A stretch of 10,498 bases of DNA, taken from positions 1 through 10,498 of the forward strand of contig JAJBTS010000060.1 in NCBI GenBank assembly GCA_020860885.1, written 5' to 3'. The notes under the pieces were generated by a model. It was not told where the DNA came from. It was given only the letters and a program-made list of their open reading frames with translations, and ran no database searches. The position numbers and the translations under genes were made by a program. The DNA comes from Bacteroidales bacterium. GTDB taxonomy: Bacteria > Bacteroidota > Bacteroidia > Bacteroidales > Azobacteroidaceae. The first letter of the stretch is position 1, and each line of letters opens with the position of its first letter. Positions 6,590-10,498 of the stretch are shown one piece after another.

Positions 6590-7891
6590 TTAACTCTTAT
6601 CGTATATCTGACTTGCTTTAGGTTGAATAAGCAATCGCAACGATACGTCGTAATTGAAATAGCTCCACGCCCAGTCCAGGAAAACGAATATCTTATTTTT
6701 CATTCCTACTATGGATAATATGTGCACGATCAGCCATAACCACCAGGCGATCAATCCGCTGAAATGAAATTTTCCGATATCGGCCACAGCTGCATTTCTT
6801 CCTATGGTAGCTAAGGAGCCTTTATCATTGTAATGGAATTTCCTGAAGTTGCTCTTGCCTTTGGCCATTTGGTTTATGTTGTGTGCCAGATTAGAAGCCA
6901 TTTGCAAAGCCGGCTGAGCTACCTGCGGATGCCCTTTCGGATATTCATCTGTAATCATCAGTGCCGTATCACCCAGGCAAAATACGTTTTTGTGTCCTTG
7001 CACCTGATTGTATTCATTTACGAGCAAACGGCCTCTCACATAGTTGTCTTCCCGGAAACCTTCCAGTGAATTCGGTTTTACTCCGGCTACCCAAAATACA
7101 TTCTGGGAGAAAAGAGTATCTCCATTGTCCATAATAACCTGATGGTCTACGTGAGAAGTCACACTCCGGCTGTGGTGAATAATAACTCCCCGGTTCCTTA
7201 ATGTTTCAGCTGCTTTTTCAGAAGCGTATTCAGACATAGACGATAACAGGCGCGGAGAAGCATCGACCAGATGAATTTTCATCTGGGTAAGATCCAGCTC
7301 CGGATAATCTTTGGGGAGAATATTTTTTCTCATATCTGCTAATGCGCCTGCTAATTCTATACCGGTAGCTCCTCCTCCTATAACTACAAAAGTAAGAAGT
7401 TTCTGAAGTTCTTTTTCAGAGGTAGTATTCAAAGCCTGTTCGAAACTTAAAAGAATACGATTCCTGATCAATAAAGATTCCGATACGCTTTTCAAACCAA
7501 AAGTAGATTCCTTTAATATTTCATTGCCAAAATAATTAGTGTCGCATCCGGTGGCAATAACGAGATAATCGTAATGGATTTCGCCGATAGTGGTTTCAAG
7601 TATGTTGTCCGAAGACCTTACGCGAAGAGCCTTACAGGTCCGGAAATGAAATTCGGGATATTTTTGAAAAGCTTTCCTGTGAGGATAGGAGATAGAACTC
7701 GGTTCAAGTCCGGCCGTAGCCACCTGGTACATCAACGGCTGAAACTGATAATAATTAACCTTATCAATTAATATAACCTGAAAATGCTTTTTGTGAATTT
7801 TCCTGGCCAGATGGAGACCGGCAAAGCCGCCTCCTACTATAACGATCCTTTTCAATCCTTTTTTATCAGGAATATTAGTAATCCTATCCAT
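6590..7891 (-). CDS. ndh: Type II NADH dehydrogenase (NDH-2), FAD-dependent
   Basis: This 433-residue flavoprotein probably passes electrons from NADH to quinone at the inner face of the membrane without pumping ions. The FAD-binding motif GGGFAG is at residues 20-25. VNYYQFQPLMYQVATAGL follows, a typical NDH-2 segment near the flavin and quinone. The NAD(P)H-binding motif GGGATG is at 172-177, and the second FAD motif (CLGDTA) places Asp at 308. HPQVAQPALQMA matches the AQxAxQ quinone-site motif of NDH-2. The C terminus (about residues 378-412) is hydrophobic and tryptophan-rich, as in members with a membrane-anchoring tail. Length is close to the family norm. ATG at 7889-7891 lies shortly before the FAD motif, as expected. 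The 104 bp between this gene and the upstream peptidase gene show no clear promoter or terminator, so read-through from the rmuC-peptidase unit is possible. A different pyridine-nucleotide disulfide oxidoreductase is unlikely because no redox CxxxxC motif is visible. Confidence 0.92.
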   Translation of the reverse strand: MDRITNIPDKKGLKRIVIVGGGFAGLHLARKIHKKHFQVILIDKVNYYQFQPLMYQVATAGLEPSSISYPHRKAFQKYPEFHFRTCKALRVRSSDNILETTIGEIHYDYLVIATGCDTNYFGNEILKESTFGLKSVSESLLIRNRILLSFEQALNTTSEKELQKLLTFVVIGGGATGIELAGALADMRKNILPKDYPELDLTQMKIHLVDASPRLLSSMSEYASEKAAETLRNRGVIIHHSRSVTSHVDHQVIMDNGDTLFSQNVFWVAGVKPNSLEGFREDNYVRGRLLVNEYNQVQGHKNVFCLGDTALMITDEYPKGHPQVAQPALQMASNLAHNINQMAKGKSNFRKFHYNDKGSLATIGRNAAVADIGKFHFSGLIAWWLWLIVHILSIVGMKNKIFVFLDWAWSYFNYDVSLRLLIQPKASQIYDKS

Positions 7892-7995
7892 ATTTCAAAA
7901 CTTTAAACTAAAACACTGCTGAAACCAAATTGTTTCCTGTTACTCCTGATTATAAAGTGCAGCAAGGATGAACTTATGAGAATTCAGGGGCCGGG

Positions 7996-9177
7996 TTATT
8001 CCAGTTTCATAATATTTTCTTCAAAAACAGTGATTTTCTCTATTCCGTTTTCTGTAATTAAAAAAGTATTTTCTATCCCTACAGCGCCTATATCAGGCAA
8101 TACGAACTTCGGTTCGAAAGCAATAGTCATTCCCGGCTGTAAAGTATCTTTGGAACGTCCCATCAATACGGGTGGCTCATTGATTTCCAGTCCTACACCA
8201 TGTCCGGTGAATTTGGCTTGTTGGACCGTTCCCATGAAATTGGCAGCAAAGCCTGCCTCCTCAGCCATTTCCAGCGACCAGTTGTATATTTCGGCGCATT
8301 CGGTTCCCGGTTTTGCTGTTTCCAGTAAGCGGTTGTGCATCTGAATGGATGCTTCGTGAGCCCGGTAAGCTTTATCCGGAAGTGTTCCGTAAGAATAAAC
8401 ACGGGTCATGTCGGTCATATAAGCTGTGAAATTCCCTGCCATATCTATCATAATAGATTGGCCTTTCTCAATAATATCTCCACTGGCACCGATAGGTAAA
8501 CATGCGCTCATTCCGCCGCCGCCTAAAGCAAAATCATACGATGAAGGAGTGGCTGCATTTTTACCCGCCAGCAGGCTTCCCATGAAGATTTCCATCTGAT
8601 GCCCGAACGTACGGAAAATACCTAACGATCCGTTTTGACGCATTACCCACTCTATTTCGTATTGAAACTCAATATCCCTCATGCCGCTTCTAAATAAAGA
8701 AGGGATGGATTTGTACGCTTCCGCATGCCGCGTGCCGGAAATACGTAACTGTTCTATTTCCCATGGAGTTTTAGTCATCCGTGCTTTGCGAAGAACAGGA
8801 GTAGCATTGGATGCTGTGCCCGGAGCCAACGCCTTTTCCAATCTCAGATACTCGTTGTAAGTGATCTGGTCGGCTTCCAGAAGAAAAACCGAAGGTAGTT
8901 GGTAACCTTTTCCGGAGAGTAAGGCAGGTATATCTTCCGGTTTTCTAATAGGAATAATACGTTCCCCTTCCAAAGAGTTGGGTCTTTGAACAAACTCGAT
9001 AGGTTCTCCTTCCGAAGGAAGATAGACGTAACCGGCGAATATTTTACCTGTTAAATAATAGATGTTTACATTGGTAGAAGCAATACAGGCGTCCGCACCA
9101 GCTTCTTTCATAAATGTCTGTACTTTCTCCCAGCGGAGCTTTAAGTCTTCTTTAGGTGGATATTTTGAAATTTTCAT
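7996..9177 (-). CDS. M24 family metallopeptidase, Xaa-Pro dipeptidase/aminopeptidase type
   Basis: This 393-residue cytoplasmic enzyme probably cleaves peptides or dipeptides next to proline. Residues about 10-140 form a creatinase-like N-terminal domain (YLTGKIFAGYVYLP), and residues about 150-390 form the pita-bread catalytic domain. All five metal ligands are present in the usual order: Asp245 (IDMAG), Asp256 (TDMTR, 11 residues later as is standard), His326 (GHGVGLEINEPP), Glu355 (FEPKF) and Glu369 (GIENTF). A further conserved histidine lies in FGHQMEIF. No signal peptide is seen. The start codon lies 26 bp inside the 3' end of rmuC, suggesting translational coupling. Exact substrate (Xaa-Pro dipeptide, longer peptide, or another member of the creatinase-like group) cannot be decided from sequence. 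Confidence 0.92.
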   Translation of the reverse strand: MKISKYPPKEDLKLRWEKVQTFMKEAGADACIASTNVNIYYLTGKIFAGYVYLPSEGEPIEFVQRPNSLEGERIIPIRKPEDIPALLSGKGYQLPSVFLLEADQITYNEYLRLEKALAPGTASNATPVLRKARMTKTPWEIEQLRISGTRHAEAYKSIPSLFRSGMRDIEFQYEIEWVMRQNGSLGIFRTFGHQMEIFMGSLLAGKNAATPSSYDFALGGGGMSACLPIGASGDIIEKGQSIMIDMAGNFTAYMTDMTRVYSYGTLPDKAYRAHEASIQMHNRLLETAKPGTECAEIYNWSLEMAEEAGFAANFMGTVQQAKFTGHGVGLEINEPPVLMGRSKDTLQPGMTIAFEPKFVLPDIGAVGIENTFLITENGIEKITVFEENIMKLE

Positions 9178-10414
9178 CGTTTATTTTTATTGATTTTTTT
9201 GTTTTAATACCTAATTCTTTTAATTTTTCTGCCTGGCTGATTAAGTTTCCTTTACCATCTTTAAGCTGATTGTAAGCATCCGAATAGCTTTTTTGAGCTT
9301 TGTCCAGATGAAGGCCTACGGTACTCAGGTTTTCTACAAATCCTGCAAATTTATCATACAATATACCTCCGCGTTCGGCTATTTGCTGAGCGTTCTGATT
9401 CTGGTATTCCCGTTTCCACAAATCGGCGATCAGTTTCAGGGAAGCAATCAGATTGGTAGGACTGATAAGTAGTATCCTTTTTTTATAGGCGTAATGCCAT
9501 AGTTCCGTATCGTATTGCATAGCCAGAAGATATGCCGGTTCGTTCGGGATAAACATCATTACGAAGTCCAGACAGGCAGCAAAATCCTGATAATTTTTCC
9601 GGCTCAGTTCATCTACATGCCGCCGGACAGACTTAATATGTTCGCTGATTTCAGTTTTTTGTCTGGAAAGATCATCCGAAGCAATATAACGGGTATAGGC
9701 CGTCAGGGAAACTTTTGAATCTATGATCACTTGCCGGTTATCCGGATAAGCAATAATCACGTCGGGTTGCATTTTGTTCCCTTCTTCGTTTTTCAGGTAA
9801 TTACCCTGATCGTCTTTCAGATAAGCTTGTATGAAATATTCCCTGTCTTTGACCAATCCTGATTTTTCAAGGATATTCTCCAGAATCATTTGTCCCCAAT
9901 CGCCCTGAGTCTTAGAGTTGCCCTGCAACGCTTTCGTCAGGTTATTTGCTTCTTCGCTGATCTTCTGATTGAGTAAAACCAGTCGTTCGACTTCTTTACC
10001 CAAAGAAAAACGCTCTTTGGACTCTTTGTCGTAGACTTCTTCGACCTTCTTTTTGAAACCTTCGAGGTTTTCTCCCAACGGTTTAAGGATCAAATCCAGA
10101 TTCTCCTTATTTAATTGAGTAAATTTCCGGGACTTCTCTTCTAAAATTTTACTGGCGATGTTTTCGAATTCCAGAGTAAATTGTCTGCGCAATACTTCTG
10201 TTTCCTCTTTTTGAGTATCTAATTTTGTTTGAAGAAATTGATGATTAGCTTGCAATTCCGTTAATTGAGCTGTTGTTTGGTTGTAGTCGGCAGTGGTTTG
10301 CTCCAGGTTCTTTTTTAGCGTTTCGTTTTCTTTCTTCAGAAAAAGAAATACAAATAAAAGGCATGCAAAACCAATAGATAAACCAATAAGCAGGAAAATA
10401 ATTTCTGTATTCAT
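9152..10414 (-). CDS. rmuC: RmuC family DNA recombination protein
   Basis: This 420-residue protein has one N-terminal membrane helix (residues about 3-25, IIFLLIGLSIGFACLLFVF), a long coiled coil (about 28-150) and an RmuC domain (about 155-400). The domain shows QGDWGQMILENIL around Trp173 and a PD-(D/E)XK-like nuclease signature: Pro217-Asp218 (QPDVIIAYP) and Asp232-Ser-Lys234 (VIIDSKVSL). FIPNEPAYL and ILLISPTNLIASL are further conserved RmuC segments. E. coli RmuC limits inversions at short inverted repeats; its biochemical action is not well established. ATG at 10412-10414 directly precedes the membrane helix. It is the first gene of a minus-strand unit and overlaps the M24 peptidase start by 26 bp. 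Length and domain order are normal. Confidence 0.93.
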   Translation of the reverse strand: MNTEIIFLLIGLSIGFACLLFVFLFLKKENETLKKNLEQTTADYNQTTAQLTELQANHQFLQTKLDTQKEETEVLRRQFTLEFENIASKILEEKSRKFTQLNKENLDLILKPLGENLEGFKKKVEEVYDKESKERFSLGKEVERLVLLNQKISEEANNLTKALQGNSKTQGDWGQMILENILEKSGLVKDREYFIQAYLKDDQGNYLKNEEGNKMQPDVIIAYPDNRQVIIDSKVSLTAYTRYIASDDLSRQKTEISEHIKSVRRHVDELSRKNYQDFAACLDFVMMFIPNEPAYLLAMQYDTELWHYAYKKRILLISPTNLIASLKLIADLWKREYQNQNAQQIAERGGILYDKFAGFVENLSTVGLHLDKAQKSYSDAYNQLKDGKGNLISQAEKLKELGIKTKKSIKINDENFKIST

Positions 10415-10434
10415 TTAGTATAGATAAACGAATA

Positions 10435-10442
10435 CAAAAATA
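10435..10442 (-). promoter_or_regulatory. Possible -7 promoter box for the rmuC-peptidase unit
   Basis: On the minus strand this reads TATTTTTG, a full match to TAnnTTTG, and it lies 20 bp upstream of the rmuC ATG. No clear TTTG sits at the -33 position, and the region is A/T-rich, so a chance match is possible. Confidence 0.3.
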
Positions 10443-10498
10443 CAAATTATATCTGTAACAGGTGGATTTGAAAACGCTTTTTCATTCAGTAAAGAATA

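Noticed and set aside
7892..7995. Search for a promoter or terminator between the M24 peptidase and NDH-2 genes
   Set aside because: The minus strand has a TTTG and an AAGTTTTG close to the ATG, but the -7 box lacks its first T, spacing is 22 bp, and the leader would be almost absent. No stable hairpin with a T-run was seen.

Overview
The window looks like chromosomal DNA of a Bacteroidota species, most likely order Bacteroidales; genus cannot be set from sequence alone. The reasons are: A/T-rich gene starts without clear Shine-Dalgarno sequences, promoter-like boxes of the TTTG / TAnnTTTG type, a C-terminal tail resembling a type IX secretion (T9SS) sorting domain, and a large exported DUF5077-like/DUF3472 protein with F5/8 type C (discoidin) domains. 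Coding density is high. No tRNA, rRNA, CRISPR array, insertion sequence or integrase was seen, and no stretch over 300 bases lacks a gene.

Layout. Bases 1-71 hold the last 22 codons of an upstream gene with a T9SS-like tail. Five bases later begins a 993-residue exported protein (77-3058) with an Ig-like N-terminal region, DUF5077-like and DUF3472 regions and three tandem F5/8 type C domains. A strong hairpin terminator (3100-3127) closes this unit. A Bacteroidota-type promoter (3159-3190) then precedes a small exported protein of unknown function (about 3215-3619). Next is a Na+/phosphate cotransporter of the NptA/PF02690 type with a C-terminal PhoU-like domain (3737-5549). It is split into two frames by an 8-A run at 4921-4928. 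After a 14-bp inverted repeat (5561-5601) comes a YrbG-type Na+/Ca2+ antiporter (5618-6574).

The right half is on the minus strand and converges on the antiporter with a 15-bp gap. In transcription order it reads: rmuC (10414-9152), an M24 metallopeptidase of the Xaa-Pro dipeptidase type (9177-7996) overlapping rmuC by 26 bp, then a type II NADH dehydrogenase (7891-6590) after a 104-bp gap.

Functionally the window mixes a cell-surface module (T9SS cargo end plus a probable glycan- or surface-binding protein), an ion-transport pair (phosphate uptake, Ca2+ efflux) and housekeeping genes (respiratory NADH oxidation, peptide turnover, DNA maintenance). I found no convincing new multi-gene system. 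The points most worth a second look are the A8 frameshift in the phosphate transporter, the inverted repeat whose right arm is a perfect TAnnTTTG box before the antiporter, and the unrecognised small exported protein.
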